Origin: a virus
Strand: one strand, 5' to 3'
IMG/VR virus record: IMGVR_UViG_3300030419_004603
Coordinates: 1-63,987 of that record
Length of the DNA: 63,987 nucleotides
The notes under the pieces were generated by a model. That model did no database searches. It was given only the letters and a program-made list of their open reading frames with translations, and was not told where the DNA came from. The translations under genes were made by a program, and so were the position numbers. Positions 8,377-17,629 of this stretch are shown in pieces (the first letter of the stretch is position 1; each line of letters opens with the position of its first letter).

Positions 8377-10884
8377 TTGTACCAAAATATTTACTACGAT
8401 AGTTCAAAAAGAAAAGTTCACATATGGGATGACAAGAATGGTCATGTTATGGTTCCATTCAAAAAATACGCATATGTAAAAGATAGTTATGGAACTCATG
8501 TTTCCTTGTATGGAGATAAACTCAAAAAGATTTATCGATGGGATAAGGATGTTGAAGGTTTGTTTGAAAGTGATATCAATCCTGAAACAAGAACTCTTAT
8601 CGATATGTATACCGATAGTGACGAACCATCGGTTGGTCATAAGATTATGATAATCGATATCGAGGTTGAAGTAACAGAGGGATTCCCAAATCCTATGAAG
8701 GCCGAAAACAAGATAACATCTATAGCATGTCACGATAATGAAAATGATGTTTATGTCTGTTTTGTCTTAGACGAGGAACACAAACTCGACAAAACTAAAA
8801 AGTGGGGTAAGAGTGAGGTAGTAAAATCTTTCTCTACTGAAGAGAATATGTTGAAGACATTTCTTAAGTATTATCTCAATGTAAAACCTACAATTATAAC
8901 TGGTTGGAACATCGATGGTTTTGACATTCCATATCTTTACAATAGAATTTACAACACGATGGGAGAGGATATTGCTAATTGTCTTTCTCCCATCAATCAT
9001 ATCTACTATAACAAGTATCGAGAACGATATATGATAGCGGGTGTGAGTTGTTTGGATTATCTAGCTCTATATAAAAACTTTACATTTAGTTCTAAACCAA
9101 GTTATAGATTAGATGACATTGGTGTATCTGAAGTTGGAACCTCTAAAATAGAATACAATGGTACACTCAATGACCTGTATGAGAATCATTTAGAAAAGTT
9201 CATTGAATACAACATACACGATGTTAGGATTGTGAAAAAGTTAGATGATAAGTTAGACTTTATAGATGTCGCCAGAGGGATTTGTCATGTAGGTCATGTT
9301 CCGTATGAAGATATACAATATGACTCAAGATTCTTGGAAGGTGCCATATTGGTGTACTTGAAGAAACTTGGTGTTGTAGCTCCTAATAAACCTGAAAGAA
9401 ATGAGGAAGGATTTAAGAAGAAATTTACTGGAGCTTATGTTCAAGACCCACAACGAGGTAAACACGATTGGGTTTATGACTTGGATATTACCTCAATGTA
9501 TCCATCAATTATTATGAGTTTGAATATATCACCTGAAACTAAATTGGGTAAGGTGGTTGGTTGGAAACCTAAAGAATTTATTAGTGGTAAGAATAAAACA
9601 TATAGTATTCAGATGAATGGTAAAACACAAGGTGCATTAACCGAAACCGAACTACAAGATTATTTTGATAAGAATAATGTGTCCATATCCAACAATGGTA
9701 TATTGTATAGAACCGATAAGAAAGGGTTGATACCGACATTGTTATCAAGTTGGTTTGACAAGAGAAAAGAATTTAGAAAGTTAGCCAAGAAGTTTGGTGA
9801 TGAGGGTGACGAAGACCAATATGGATACTTCAATAGACGACAACATATTCAAAAAATTGTGTTGAACTCCATGTATGGTGTTTTGGGTTTACCTGTATTT
9901 AGGTTTTATGATTTGGATAACGCTGAAGCCACTACAAAAACAGGTCAAGAGTTGATTAAGTTTACCAAGAAAATTGGTAATCATTTTTACAATAAGGAGT
10001 TAGGTACTAATAAGGATTATTGTATTTACATTGATACTGATTCGGTATTTTATTCGGCAGTTCCTTTGGTCAAACATAGATTTCCAAATAAAGATTTGAG
10101 TGATGTGATGATGACTCAGAGAATTAACGAGATAGCAACTGAGGTTCAAGGTTATCTCAACAATAGTTATAATTACTTTGCTAAAAAGTTCTGTAATCTT
10201 GATATTCATAGATTTGAGATTAAGCAGGAGATTGTAGCAAAGGCTGGTTTGTTCATCGTGAAGAAACGATATGGTATGAAGATTATATCGGATAATGGTG
10301 TTCAAGTGAATAAAACTATGGTAAAGGGTTTGGACACGGTTCGTAGTAACTTTGCCCCAGCCTTTAGAAAGTTATTGGCTGATGTATTGGATGATATTTT
10401 AATGAGTGTACCAAAGGATAAGATTGACCATAGGATTTTGAGGTTCAAAAAGAATATGAAATATAATCCATTGGATGAGATTTCATCACCAACTGGTGTA
10501 AAGGGGATATGGAAATACTTACAGAGAAATGATGAGTCCACCACCGTATTTAGTGAAACCAAAAAGGGATGTCCTGTTCATGTAAAGGCAGCAATAGCAT
10601 ATAATGATTTGGTTAGACATTTCAAACAAGATAACAAATATGGTTTTATCAACAATGGTGATAAGATTAGGTGGGTGTATTTGAAGAACAATCCGTTGGG
10701 ATTAAAGGTAGTGGCTTACAAGGGTTATGAAGACCCACCTGAGATTATGCAATTTATCAGAGATACGATGGACATAGATAAAATCTACGACCAAGCTATG
10801 ACGAAGAAAATAAAGATGTTCTACGATAGTTTGAATTGGGGAAAACCAGTCGATAAGGAACAAACAATAGAAAGATTTTTTTAA
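8377..10884 (+). CDS. DNA polymerase, family B (T4 gp43-type)
   Basis: An 835-residue replicative polymerase with proofreading. The 3'-5' exonuclease begins with Exo I IIDIEVEV (D94, E96), followed by Exo II-like GWNIDGFDIPYL and Exo III YNIHDVRIV. Polymerase motif A is DLDITSMYPSII (from about residue 368), motif B is around RRQHIQKIVLNSMYGVLG, and motif C is YIDTDSV (from about 551). The start is TTG 8377, because AAGGAG at 8361-8366 lies 10 nt upstream and no ATG is in place. The C-terminus (TIERFF) resembles the clamp-binding tail of gp43-type enzymes. The clamp gene follows directly. Confidence 0.95.
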   Translation: MYQNIYYDSSKRKVHIWDDKNGHVMVPFKKYAYVKDSYGTHVSLYGDKLKKIYRWDKDVEGLFESDINPETRTLIDMYTDSDEPSVGHKIMIIDIEVEVTEGFPNPMKAENKITSIACHDNENDVYVCFVLDEEHKLDKTKKWGKSEVVKSFSTEENMLKTFLKYYLNVKPTIITGWNIDGFDIPYLYNRIYNTMGEDIANCLSPINHIYYNKYRERYMIAGVSCLDYLALYKNFTFSSKPSYRLDDIGVSEVGTSKIEYNGTLNDLYENHLEKFIEYNIHDVRIVKKLDDKLDFIDVARGICHVGHVPYEDIQYDSRFLEGAILVYLKKLGVVAPNKPERNEEGFKKKFTGAYVQDPQRGKHDWVYDLDITSMYPSIIMSLNISPETKLGKVVGWKPKEFISGKNKTYSIQMNGKTQGALTETELQDYFDKNNVSISNNGILYRTDKKGLIPTLLSSWFDKRKEFRKLAKKFGDEGDEDQYGYFNRRQHIQKIVLNSMYGVLGLPVFRFYDLDNAEATTKTGQELIKFTKKIGNHFYNKELGTNKDYCIYIDTDSVFYSAVPLVKHRFPNKDLSDVMMTQRINEIATEVQGYLNNSYNYFAKKFCNLDIHRFEIKQEIVAKAGLFIVKKRYGMKIISDNGVQVNKTMVKGLDTVRSNFAPAFRKLLADVLDDILMSVPKDKIDHRILRFKKNMKYNPLDEISSPTGVKGIWKYLQRNDESTTVFSETKKGCPVHVKAAIAYNDLVRHFKQDNKYGFINNGDKIRWVYLKNNPLGLKVVAYKGYEDPPEIMQFIRDTMDIDKIYDQAMTKKIKMFYDSLNWGKPVDKEQTIERFF

Positions 10885-10898
10885 TTTTGAAGAAACTT

Positions 10899-10914
10899 GT
10901 ATATATGTATATAC
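10899..10914 (+). promoter_or_regulatory. palindromic operator-like element upstream of the sliding clamp gene
   Basis: GTATATA-TG-TATATAC is an inverted repeat with 7-bp arms and a 2-bp centre, in the 54-nt gap before the clamp gene. The 14-mer TATATATGTATATA inside it recurs at 32427-32440, just before a ribbon-helix-helix gene. It may be an operator or part of a promoter. AT-richness raises the chance of coincidence. Confidence 0.4.
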
Positions 10915-10938
10915 AGAATATTAAGGAGAAAATGACAA

Positions 10939-11658
10939 ATGGAAAAAACCAAATTAACTCGGTTTATAGAAAAATACCACTTAAGTGGTAATGTAAATGC
11001 CGTGGTTATTAATAGTAACAATAGTAAATTATCAACTCGATTCATAACAGGTGATAAATCACTTTTAGGTGAATTAAGTTGTGATAAATTTACTTTCGAA
11101 GATACTGAACTTGGTGTTTATGATACAGAACAATTAAGTAAACTTTTAAGTGTACTTAGTGATGATGTGTCTTACAATGTTTCTAAAAGTGGTGATAAGG
11201 CGATAGCTCTTGAGGTCAATGACCAACATTCAAGTGTAAACTTTATGTTGAGTGATAAATCAGTTATCAACCAACCACCAGCATTAAAAACATTACCTGA
11301 GTTTCAAGTCAAAATAAAAGTTGATAGACAATTCATTACAAGGTTTGTAAGTGGTAAAAGTGCTCTAAGTGATACTGAAACATTTACTGTGCTAAGTGAT
11401 GGAACTGATACAAAGGTTGTAATAGGTTACGCTTCAATCAACACAAATAGAGTCACTATTCCTGTTGTTACAACGGAATCATCTGAGATAAAAAATGTTA
11501 GTTTTAACGCTAACTTATTTAAAGATGTATTGGTTGCTAATAAAGAATGTGAAAGTGCTACACTTGAGGTAAGTGAAGGTGGACTAGCTAAAATCAATTT
11601 TAGTGTTGATGATTACGATGTAACTTACTACTTAGTAGCAGTTCAGGATGTCGATTAA
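10939..11658 (+). CDS. DNA polymerase sliding clamp (T4 gp45-type)
   Basis: A 239-residue protein, close to the 228 residues of T4 gp45, placed between the polymerase and upstream of the clamp loader. The sequence is beta-rich with two similar halves (LSTRFITGDKSLLGEL; later TKVVIGYASINTNRV). It includes LSVLSDDVSYNV and YDVTYYLVAVQ, as expected for a trimeric PCNA/gp45-like ring. It tethers the polymerase to DNA, and in T4 it also activates late transcription. ATG 10939 is preceded by AAGGAG (10923-10928) at 10 nt spacing. Identification rests on fold-like pattern, size and position rather than one invariant motif. Confidence 0.8.
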   Translation: MEKTKLTRFIEKYHLSGNVNAVVINSNNSKLSTRFITGDKSLLGELSCDKFTFEDTELGVYDTEQLSKLLSVLSDDVSYNVSKSGDKAIALEVNDQHSSVNFMLSDKSVINQPPALKTLPEFQVKIKVDRQFITRFVSGKSALSDTETFTVLSDGTDTKVVIGYASINTNRVTIPVVTTESSEIKNVSFNANLFKDVLVANKECESATLEVSEGGLAKINFSVDDYDVTYYLVAVQDVD

Positions 11659-12625
11659 TCTTGATAACTTTCCAACTTTTAACGAAGAACATTTCCACGA
11701 TTGGGTAAATCAATTAACTCCAATTGAAGAGTATAAAGGTTATAGATTAAAACGAGATGACCAATTTAATCTTGGTGGTATTAGTGGTGGTAAGGTTAGA
11801 CAATGTGCCAAACTCGTTTATGATAATTTACAACATATAAAAGAAAATTGTAATGGTGGGATACTAACAGCTGCTGGTATTCCATCACCTCAATCTTGTA
11901 TTACAAGTGCGGTAGCAAAATACTTTGGATTAAAGTGTATCATTACTATTCCACATTATCCTGACCATATCAGAGATAGTTACAGAATAAATGCTTCGTT
12001 ATCACAAAAATTAGGGGCTAAAGTTTACGGAGTTGGAAATCCGAACATATCAGGTCCTGAACTTGATGCTAAAAAACTCGTTGGTGAAACAGGTTACTTT
12101 CAGATAAAATTTGGAATGAATGGGTTTCAAGTCATGAATACTGTTGCCCAACAAGTGAAGAATGTACCTGATGATGTAGAAACAATTGTTGGTATAGCAG
12201 GAAGTGGTCTATCAATGTTGGGTGTTGCTATGGGATGTAAAATATGGAACAAGAATGTCAAGACAATCAATCCTGTGGCACTTAGTGATTATGTGAATAA
12301 AAACAAAAAACAATCATACGATAATTTACCTGACAAATATAAATTCGATGGAGATTTCAATGTGGTTCAGAGTTATTATCCATATCAACATAAACTCAAG
12401 TTGGATGAGGAGATACAACTTGACCAAACATATGAAGCGAAAGCTTGGGATTGGATGGTCAAGAATATAAAACCATCTAAAAAGGTATTGTTTTGGGATG
12501 TTGGTATTAAAGAATATGATTTGAATTACATTGAACCCATCAAGTGGTATAAATCTGAATATGAAACTATTATTGATAGAGAAATGAGAAGAAAACATGA
12601 ACAAATCGAACACAACTTTTTCTAA
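11648..12625 (+). CDS. PLP-dependent enzyme, ACC deaminase / D-cysteine desulfhydrase fold
   Basis: A 325-residue fold-type II PLP enzyme. KRDDQFNLGGISGGKVRQ contains the expected Schiff-base lysine (K49), like the GGNKVRK of ACC deaminase and D-cysteine desulfhydrase. Next comes ILTAAGIPSPQSC in the substrate-carboxylate loop, and GIAGSGLSMLG is the PLP-phosphate loop. Family members deaminate or lyse small amino acids. The loop GIPSPQ replaces the usual GxQSNH, so the substrate is probably different. It overlaps the clamp gene end by 11 nt and leads a cassette with a Cys-rich YkgJ-like protein and two SPPY methyltransferases, which hints at a joint modification pathway. The specific reaction is unknown. 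Confidence 0.72.
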   Translation: MSINLDNFPTFNEEHFHDWVNQLTPIEEYKGYRLKRDDQFNLGGISGGKVRQCAKLVYDNLQHIKENCNGGILTAAGIPSPQSCITSAVAKYFGLKCIITIPHYPDHIRDSYRINASLSQKLGAKVYGVGNPNISGPELDAKKLVGETGYFQIKFGMNGFQVMNTVAQQVKNVPDDVETIVGIAGSGLSMLGVAMGCKIWNKNVKTINPVALSDYVNKNKKQSYDNLPDKYKFDGDFNVVQSYYPYQHKLKLDEEIQLDQTYEAKAWDWMVKNIKPSKKVLFWDVGIKEYDLNYIEPIKWYKSEYETIIDREMRRKHEQIEHNFF

Positions 12626-13145
12626 GGCTTGGTTAGAAAAGAAGATAATGTGTGGTTTATGTAACTTCGGTTGTTGCAATCACAAATCTTTCCATGTAGA
12701 GATTACAGAGGAAGAACAAGAAAAGTATAGAAAGAAGTTTGGGTTGGATTTAGAACTTGAGTGGTCACAAGATGGATGTTGTGATTTATTAAGTGATGAT
12801 GGTTCTGGCTGTAGCTTAGGTGATGAGAGACCTGCCTTCTGTAAGATGTATCCATTAGAAGAAAATAAGGCTGGTCGTATTGTGATTGGTAATTGGGCAT
12901 ACCTACATTGTCCGAAACCACAAGATTATGAATTAGATAAAGTGGTCGATGGGAAATATCATTACAAGTTAAAACGGAAACACAAGAATAAACGAGATGA
13001 ATTGATATTGGATGATAAGATAGAAAATGTAGTCACAGAAATATGGTTACAATCTAAGGAGGCACTCGTTGATACCTATGGAGAGGAATTTTACCAAAGG
13101 ATAAAAATAGATATGAAACAAACAATCAAACACGAGTTTTTTTAA
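12597..13145 (+). CDS. YkgJ-like cysteine-rich (zinc/iron-chelating) protein
   Basis: A 182-residue protein whose N-terminus is full of cysteines: MCGLCNFGCCNH near residue 18, then DGCCDLL, GCSLGDERPAFCKMYP and YLHCPKP. The CxxC...CC...C...RPxxCxxYP layout is that of the YkgJ / Fe-S or Zn cluster family (UPF0153), with an added basic C-terminal half (KLKRKHKNKRDE). ATG 12597 overlaps the PLP gene by 29 nt. ATG 12648, starting exactly at MCGLC, is a plausible alternative. Members often accompany modification enzymes, but their chemistry is poorly defined. Its stop overlaps the next ATG (TAATG), tying it to the methyltransferases. Confidence 0.65.
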   Translation: MNKSNTTFSKAWLEKKIMCGLCNFGCCNHKSFHVEITEEEQEKYRKKFGLDLELEWSQDGCCDLLSDDGSGCSLGDERPAFCKMYPLEENKAGRIVIGNWAYLHCPKPQDYELDKVVDGKYHYKLKRKHKNKRDELILDDKIENVVTEIWLQSKEALVDTYGEEFYQRIKIDMKQTIKHEFF

Positions 13146-14362
13146 TGTATTTAGATTACTTTGATAAGTTTTACAATATGAAACCATACCTTGAAATCAA
13201 TGAAAAGGAGTGGGAATATATTAAAGAAACATTTGATAAAGAGGATGTAAAAGAGAGTCTTGCTAAAGTTGCTATGACATACCCACTACCATATCCTGAT
13301 TTGACCGAAAAGAAGGCATACAAGGATTTTCAAAAACTTAAAGGTATGAAGTGGAACGAAATTATGGTCGAGGGTGATTGGTATGCAAGAGAGGGAACCG
13401 AATACTCATATGATTTACTACATGATGGAAAGCCATTATATTTTAAAAGATTAAATGCTGGTAATATATCGAGTAATTACTTTCAAATAAAAAATAGATG
13501 GAGTGTTGATGGTTCGGTTTCACCCGGCCCAAAAAGAACTTGGGAAAGTGAAAAGTTTATGACCACACTTATGGGGAGTGCTTACTCATTGAAGATGCCT
13601 AAGATTACAAAAAATATACTGAGAACCATGATTGGTTTGAGAAAGTACATCTGTAGTCAATTCAAACCTAATGTTGCTAAGATAATTTACGATATGTTCA
13701 AGTCTGAAAATATACTTGATTTTTCAATGGGTTGGGGTGATAGACTTGCTGGATTCTACGCAAGTGAATATGGAAAACATTATGTTGGTTTAGACCCAAG
13801 AAAGGAGAATCACCCTATATACAAGGAACAATCAAAGTTTTACCAAAAACATTTGGGATTCTTTGAACATGATAGAAAGTGTGATTTTCATTGTAGTCCC
13901 GCAGAAGATTTTGACTTCGCCCCGTACAAAGAACATTTTGACATGGTATTTACGAGTCCACCATACTTTAGTGTTGAACGCTATAGTTACGATGATACAC
14001 AAAGTTGGGTTAGATACAAAGACATAGACGATTGGAATAAAGATTTCTTACATTCGACCTTGGGTAAACTTTGGGATAGTGTCAAAAAAGGTGGTTATGT
14101 ATTAATCAATATAAGTGATGTTTATTCAAATGCTAAGTGGAGTACCGACAGAGGATGGTTGGAGATTTGTAATCCAATGAATGATTACCTTTCAAAACTT
14201 GGAACCTATCAAGGTTGTATTGGTATGGAGATGGCTAAGAGACCTAATAGTGGTGGAGCTGGAACGGCTAAAAGTTACGAGGGTTCGGTTTGGACGGAGA
14301 AGTCACTTGAGAATAAAGAAGATAAGAAATTTGGAGAACCTATTTGGGTATGGAAAAAATAA
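13145..14362 (+). CDS. SPPY-type SAM-dependent methyltransferase, paralog A
   Basis: A 405-residue protein. The C-terminal half is an amino-methyltransferase fold: motif I ILDFSMGWGDRLAGF at about 190-204 and catalytic motif IV TSPPYF at about 270-275, typical of N4-cytosine/N6-adenine DNA methyltransferases of order I then IV. The N-terminal 150 residues (FYNMKPYLEINEKEWEYI, then KLKGMKWNEIMVEG) are shared with the next gene and match no family I know. There is no evident long target-recognition domain after motif IV. It overlaps its neighbours by 1 and 13 nt. It may methylate phage DNA or a small base-like substrate; a protein target is not excluded. Confidence 0.72.
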   Translation: MYLDYFDKFYNMKPYLEINEKEWEYIKETFDKEDVKESLAKVAMTYPLPYPDLTEKKAYKDFQKLKGMKWNEIMVEGDWYAREGTEYSYDLLHDGKPLYFKRLNAGNISSNYFQIKNRWSVDGSVSPGPKRTWESEKFMTTLMGSAYSLKMPKITKNILRTMIGLRKYICSQFKPNVAKIIYDMFKSENILDFSMGWGDRLAGFYASEYGKHYVGLDPRKENHPIYKEQSKFYQKHLGFFEHDRKCDFHCSPAEDFDFAPYKEHFDMVFTSPPYFSVERYSYDDTQSWVRYKDIDDWNKDFLHSTLGKLWDSVKKGGYVLINISDVYSNAKWSTDRGWLEICNPMNDYLSKLGTYQGCIGMEMAKRPNSGGAGTAKSYEGSVWTEKSLENKEDKKFGEPIWVWKK

Positions 14363-15561
14363 CTGATTACTTCAAAAAATTCTACAATATGGAACCATAC
14401 CTATTTATTGATGAAAAGGAATGGAAGTATATTTTAGAGACATACGAAAAGGATGATGTTATAGAGGAGTTATCTAAGGCTCTACACACATACCCATGTC
14501 CTATACCTGAGATATCAGAGAAAGATACTTTAAAAAGTTTGAACAAACTAAAGGGTGTGAAATGGCCTGATTTACTAATTGAGGGTAAATGGTTTCCAAG
14601 AAACGAAAGGGATACCAAATATGAACTCACACCAAAGTATTTCAAACGAGATAATAAAGGAAATAATGCTTCCAATCCGTTTCACATAGAGACAAGATGG
14701 AAGGTGGATTGGACAAGGATGCCAAGTGGATGGAAAACATGGCAGACCGTCAAGGGAATAAAAACTATTGTGAGAGCCTACTATACTTTAGACAAGGTGT
14801 TACTCAAGGTGGATTTACAATCAATACGAATGGCAACAACATTGAGAAAGTATGTGGCATCACAATTCAAACCAAGTATAGCAAAGGCATTTTATGACTA
14901 TTTTGGAAGTGTTAATGTACTCGACTTTAGTGCTGGTTGGGGTGATAGGTTGGCTGGGTTTTATTGTGGAGAAACTACAAAATCATTCGTTGGGATTGAC
15001 CCCAACTCTACCAATCATCCAAACTATAAAAGACAAGTTGAGTTTTATAAAAAACATCAAACATTCTTCGAGGAACAAAAACAAGTAGAGTTAATCTGTA
15101 GTCCAGCAGAAGATGTGGATTACTCAAAATATGAAAATTATTTTGATATGATATTCACTTCACCACCTTATTTTGATGTCGAAAAGTATAGTGATGAGGA
15201 TACGCAGAGTTACAAGAGATACACCACAATCGATAGCTGGAATGAGAACTTCTTACACAAGACCATTGGTAAATTGATACCGACATTGAAGAAAGATGGA
15301 ACACTTGCTATAAATATTGCAGATGTCTACCACGAGTCCGTGAAAGGTTATGTTGACATTACAAATTCCATGAATGACTTTATAAAATCACAAGGACTAA
15401 AATATGAAGGGTGTATCGGAATGGAAATGACTAAAAGGTTTAATTCTGCTGGTGCTGGTAAGGCAGTAAGTGATTACTACGCCGATAATTTAAAAGAAAA
15501 GGCAAAGATTACAGAGAATATGGCATTTGGTGAACCGATTTGGATTTGGAAAAAAAAGTGA
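14350..15561 (+). CDS. SPPY-type SAM-dependent methyltransferase, paralog B
   Basis: A 403-residue tandem paralog of the previous gene. The architecture is identical: N-terminal FYNMEPYLFIDEKEWKYI, motif I VLDFSAGWGDRLAGF at residue about 192, motif IV TSPPYF at about 270, and a conserved tail FGEPIWIWKK. Both catalytic motifs are intact. ATG 14350 is preferred over TTG 14344; either overlaps the end of paralog A. The divergence between copies is substantial, so the duplication is old and the two probably differ in target. A third, more distant copy lies at 28366. Function as for paralog A: likely nucleic-acid amino-methyltransferase, target unknown. Confidence 0.72.
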   Translation: MEKITDYFKKFYNMEPYLFIDEKEWKYILETYEKDDVIEELSKALHTYPCPIPEISEKDTLKSLNKLKGVKWPDLLIEGKWFPRNERDTKYELTPKYFKRDNKGNNASNPFHIETRWKVDWTRMPSGWKTWQTVKGIKTIVRAYYTLDKVLLKVDLQSIRMATTLRKYVASQFKPSIAKAFYDYFGSVNVLDFSAGWGDRLAGFYCGETTKSFVGIDPNSTNHPNYKRQVEFYKKHQTFFEEQKQVELICSPAEDVDYSKYENYFDMIFTSPPYFDVEKYSDEDTQSYKRYTTIDSWNENFLHKTIGKLIPTLKKDGTLAINIADVYHESVKGYVDITNSMNDFIKSQGLKYEGCIGMEMTKRFNSAGAGKAVSDYYADNLKEKAKITENMAFGEPIWIWKKK

Positions 15562-15602
15562 TTAACAAGTTGGATGATAATATTTATTAAAAAAGAGGTT
15601 AT

Positions 15603-16520
15603 ATGACAGAACACACATTATGGGTTGAAAAACATCGACCAAAAACACTCGATACATATATTGGAAATGAACAACTGAAAAGTAAAGTTCAAGTTTATTT
15701 GGATAGTGGAGATTTACCACATCTTTTGTTATTTGGTAAGGCTGGAACTGGTAAGACCACATTAGCCAAATTACTCGTCAATAATATAGATTGTGATTAT
15801 CTATACATCAACGCTTCAGATGAAAATAATGTGGAAACCGTCAGAAGTAAGGTCAAGAACTTTGCCTCCACTATGGGATTTAAGGATTACAAGGTTATTA
15901 TCTTGGATGAGTGTGATTACATCACACCTAACGCACAAGCCGCCCTTCGTAATCTAATGGAAACATTTAGTAAACATTGTAGGTTCATCTTGACTTGTAA
16001 TTTCGTAGAGAGAATAATTGACCCGATACAATCTCGTTGTCAATCTTTTCAAGTGATACCACCAAATAAGAATGATGTAGCAAAACATCTACATAATATA
16101 TTGACTCAAGAGAATGTTAGTTACAATAGAGAGGATTTAGGTATATTAGTTAATAGTGGTTATCCTGATATCAGAAGAGTTATCAACGGAGCTCAAAGAC
16201 AATCACTTGGTGGTAAATTAACAATTGATAAACAGAGTATCGTTGAGAATGACTACAAGATGAAGTTGTTGGAGATACTCAAGACACAAGATAGAAAAAA
16301 CGCCTTCAAGAACATTCGTCAGTTGATGGCAGACGCAAAGGTTACAGACTTCGCAGACTTATTTAGACTTTTATATGACGAAGTTGATAGTTATGGTAAA
16401 GGTCATGTAGCTGATTGTATCTTGATTATTGCTAAATATGAATTAAGTGATTCACAAGTGGTGGATAAAGAAATCAACGCCATGGCTATGTTGATAGAAA
16501 TTTTAAGTGTTATTAAATAA
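15603..16520 (+). CDS. sliding-clamp loader large subunit (T4 gp44 / RFC-small-like)
   Basis: A 305-residue AAA+ ATPase. It opens with WVEKHRPKTLDTYIGNE, the RFC-box start. Walker A GKAGTGKTT is at about residues 45-54, the Walker B DECD box at 102-105, the arginine-finger SRC box (IQSRCQSF) follows, and sensor 2 is around YPDIRRVING. It forms the ATPase motor that opens the sliding clamp and loads it on primed DNA. A weak AGAGG precedes ATG 15603. The partner small subunit is about 11 kb downstream at 27923, an unusual separation compared with the adjacent 44-62 genes of T4. Confidence 0.93.
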   Translation: MTEHTLWVEKHRPKTLDTYIGNEQLKSKVQVYLDSGDLPHLLLFGKAGTGKTTLAKLLVNNIDCDYLYINASDENNVETVRSKVKNFASTMGFKDYKVIILDECDYITPNAQAALRNLMETFSKHCRFILTCNFVERIIDPIQSRCQSFQVIPPNKNDVAKHLHNILTQENVSYNREDLGILVNSGYPDIRRVINGAQRQSLGGKLTIDKQSIVENDYKMKLLEILKTQDRKNAFKNIRQLMADAKVTDFADLFRLLYDEVDSYGKGHVADCILIIAKYELSDSQVVDKEINAMAMLIEILSVIK

Positions 16521-16529
16521 GGAGTTATA

Positions 16530-16736
16530 ATGTACTTTGAAGCAACTGTTGTATTCATAGAAGAAATACAAATGAAAAATGGTGTCAAAGAAAAGAAAGT
16601 CAGAAGAAGTTATTTAGTGGAATGTGATTCGGTTAGTGTTGCAGAAGCAAAAGTAAATGAATGGTTAAAAGATTCGGCGTTCGTCTTTGAAACAATCTTA
16701 GTTAAACAATCAAAAATAGTGGATGTAATAGAATAA
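16530..16736 (+). CDS. DUF4494-like small protein
   Basis: A 68-residue protein starting MYFEATVVFIEEIQMKNGVKEKKV, then YLVECDSVSVAEAKVNEWLKD. This matches the pattern of DUF4494 (short protein with an N-terminal [MW]FE-K/T-V strand, a ...YLVDA.S..EAE block, and a following helix). DUF4494 is best known from Bacteroidota and their phages, which supports the host inference. Function unknown. The gene follows the clamp-loader gene by 9 nt with GGAG before ATG, and its TAA overlaps the next ATG. Confidence 0.55.
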   Translation: MYFEATVVFIEEIQMKNGVKEKKVRRSYLVECDSVSVAEAKVNEWLKDSAFVFETILVKQSKIVDVIE

Positions 16737-17338
16737 TGGAAAGACATTGGGGTGAGAAATCACCGAAAAAAACAAGTGTAAACTCGTCTGCCAAATCAGA
16801 GAAACATATTTCGGTTCACGAGAATAAAATTTATTATTATTCAAGTGTCAATCGAGATAGTGCCGTAGAACTTAATAAGAAAATAGGTGAGATTGAATCA
16901 AAGAGTTTAACATTATGTAATACTTTAGATTTAGACCAACCACCTACTTGTAGAATATACATAAATTCAGGTGGTGGTTCAGTTGTAAGTGGTATTTCAT
17001 CTATGGATACAATATTAAGAACAAAAGTTCCAATTCATACATATGTAGATGGATTTGCCGCTAGTGCAGCAACATTCCTATCTGTGGTTGGTAATTATAG
17101 ATTTATGAGTAGAAACTCGTATATGTTGATTCATCAATTATCAAGTTCATTTTGGGGTACATATTCCAATTTTGAAGACGAGAAGCAAAATCTTGATTTG
17201 ATGATGAAAACTATCAAAAATGTGTACAAAAAATACACAAAAGTTCCAATGAAAAAACTTGATGAGATATTAAAACACGATTTACTGTGGGATGCAGAAA
17301 CTTGTTTAAAATTTGGATTGATTGATGAAATTATTTAA
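16736..17338 (+). CDS. ClpP-like serine protease (S14), copy 1
   Basis: A 200-residue ClpP-fold protein. After a 45-residue non-conserved N-terminus come CRIYINSGGGSVVSG, the nucleophile region GFAASAATF (Ser), the His region MLIHQLSS, and the Asp near KHDLLWDAETC before the closing FGLIDEII. All three triad residues can be placed. The family forms tetradecameric chambers or, in phages, often acts as a prohead protease. The head genes are not nearby, so the substrate is open. A second, clearly diverged copy lies at 29458, suggesting either heteromeric assembly or different roles. Confidence 0.85.
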   Translation: MERHWGEKSPKKTSVNSSAKSEKHISVHENKIYYYSSVNRDSAVELNKKIGEIESKSLTLCNTLDLDQPPTCRIYINSGGGSVVSGISSMDTILRTKVPIHTYVDGFAASAATFLSVVGNYRFMSRNSYMLIHQLSSSFWGTYSNFEDEKQNLDLMMKTIKNVYKKYTKVPMKKLDEILKHDLLWDAETCLKFGLIDEII

Positions 17339-17347
17339 GGAGTAAAA

Positions 17348-17629
17348 ATGGCTAAAAGAAAATTTAGACCACAAGGTGGTCAACCCAAACCTGAACCTCA
17401 AGGTGTCAAACTTGATTTATCACAGGCGGATACAATGAAGTGTGAAGATTGTGGAAACTATGTTTGGATAAAGGCAACTATAATTAAACGAATATCTGCA
17501 CTTATGAGTCCAACTGGTCAAGAGGCACTTGCACCAATAGATATCTATAGTTGTGGAAATTGTGGTAAAGTACCATCGAGTATGTTGAAAGATGTTGGAT
17601 TAGAGGTACAACCTAATTTGATGGGGTGA
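17348..17629 (+). CDS. zinc-ribbon hypothetical protein
   Basis: A 93-residue protein with two CxxC knuckles: MKCEDCGNYVW at about residues 30-40 and YSCGNCGKVPS at about 72-82. This is a typical four-Cys zinc ribbon with 35 residues between knuckles. The N-terminus is basic and Pro/Gln-rich. Similar small zinc-ribbon proteins are common in T4-like marine phages, but no function is established. GGAG precedes ATG 17348; the stop overlaps the next start (TGATG). Confidence 0.6.
   Translation: MAKRKFRPQGGQPKPEPQGVKLDLSQADTMKCEDCGNYVWIKATIIKRISALMSPTGQEALAPIDIYSCGNCGKVPSSMLKDVGLEVQPNLMG

Noticed and set aside
10932-10991. Short frame starting at ATG 10932 just upstream of the clamp start
   Set aside because: It is 3 nt from the Shine-Dalgarno, encodes about 19 residues and overlaps the clamp gene out of frame.
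14697-15088. Two open frames on the + strand (14697-14897 and 14894-15088)
   Set aside because: They lie wholly inside the second SPPY methyltransferase gene in another frame, without Shine-Dalgarno or recognisable protein features.
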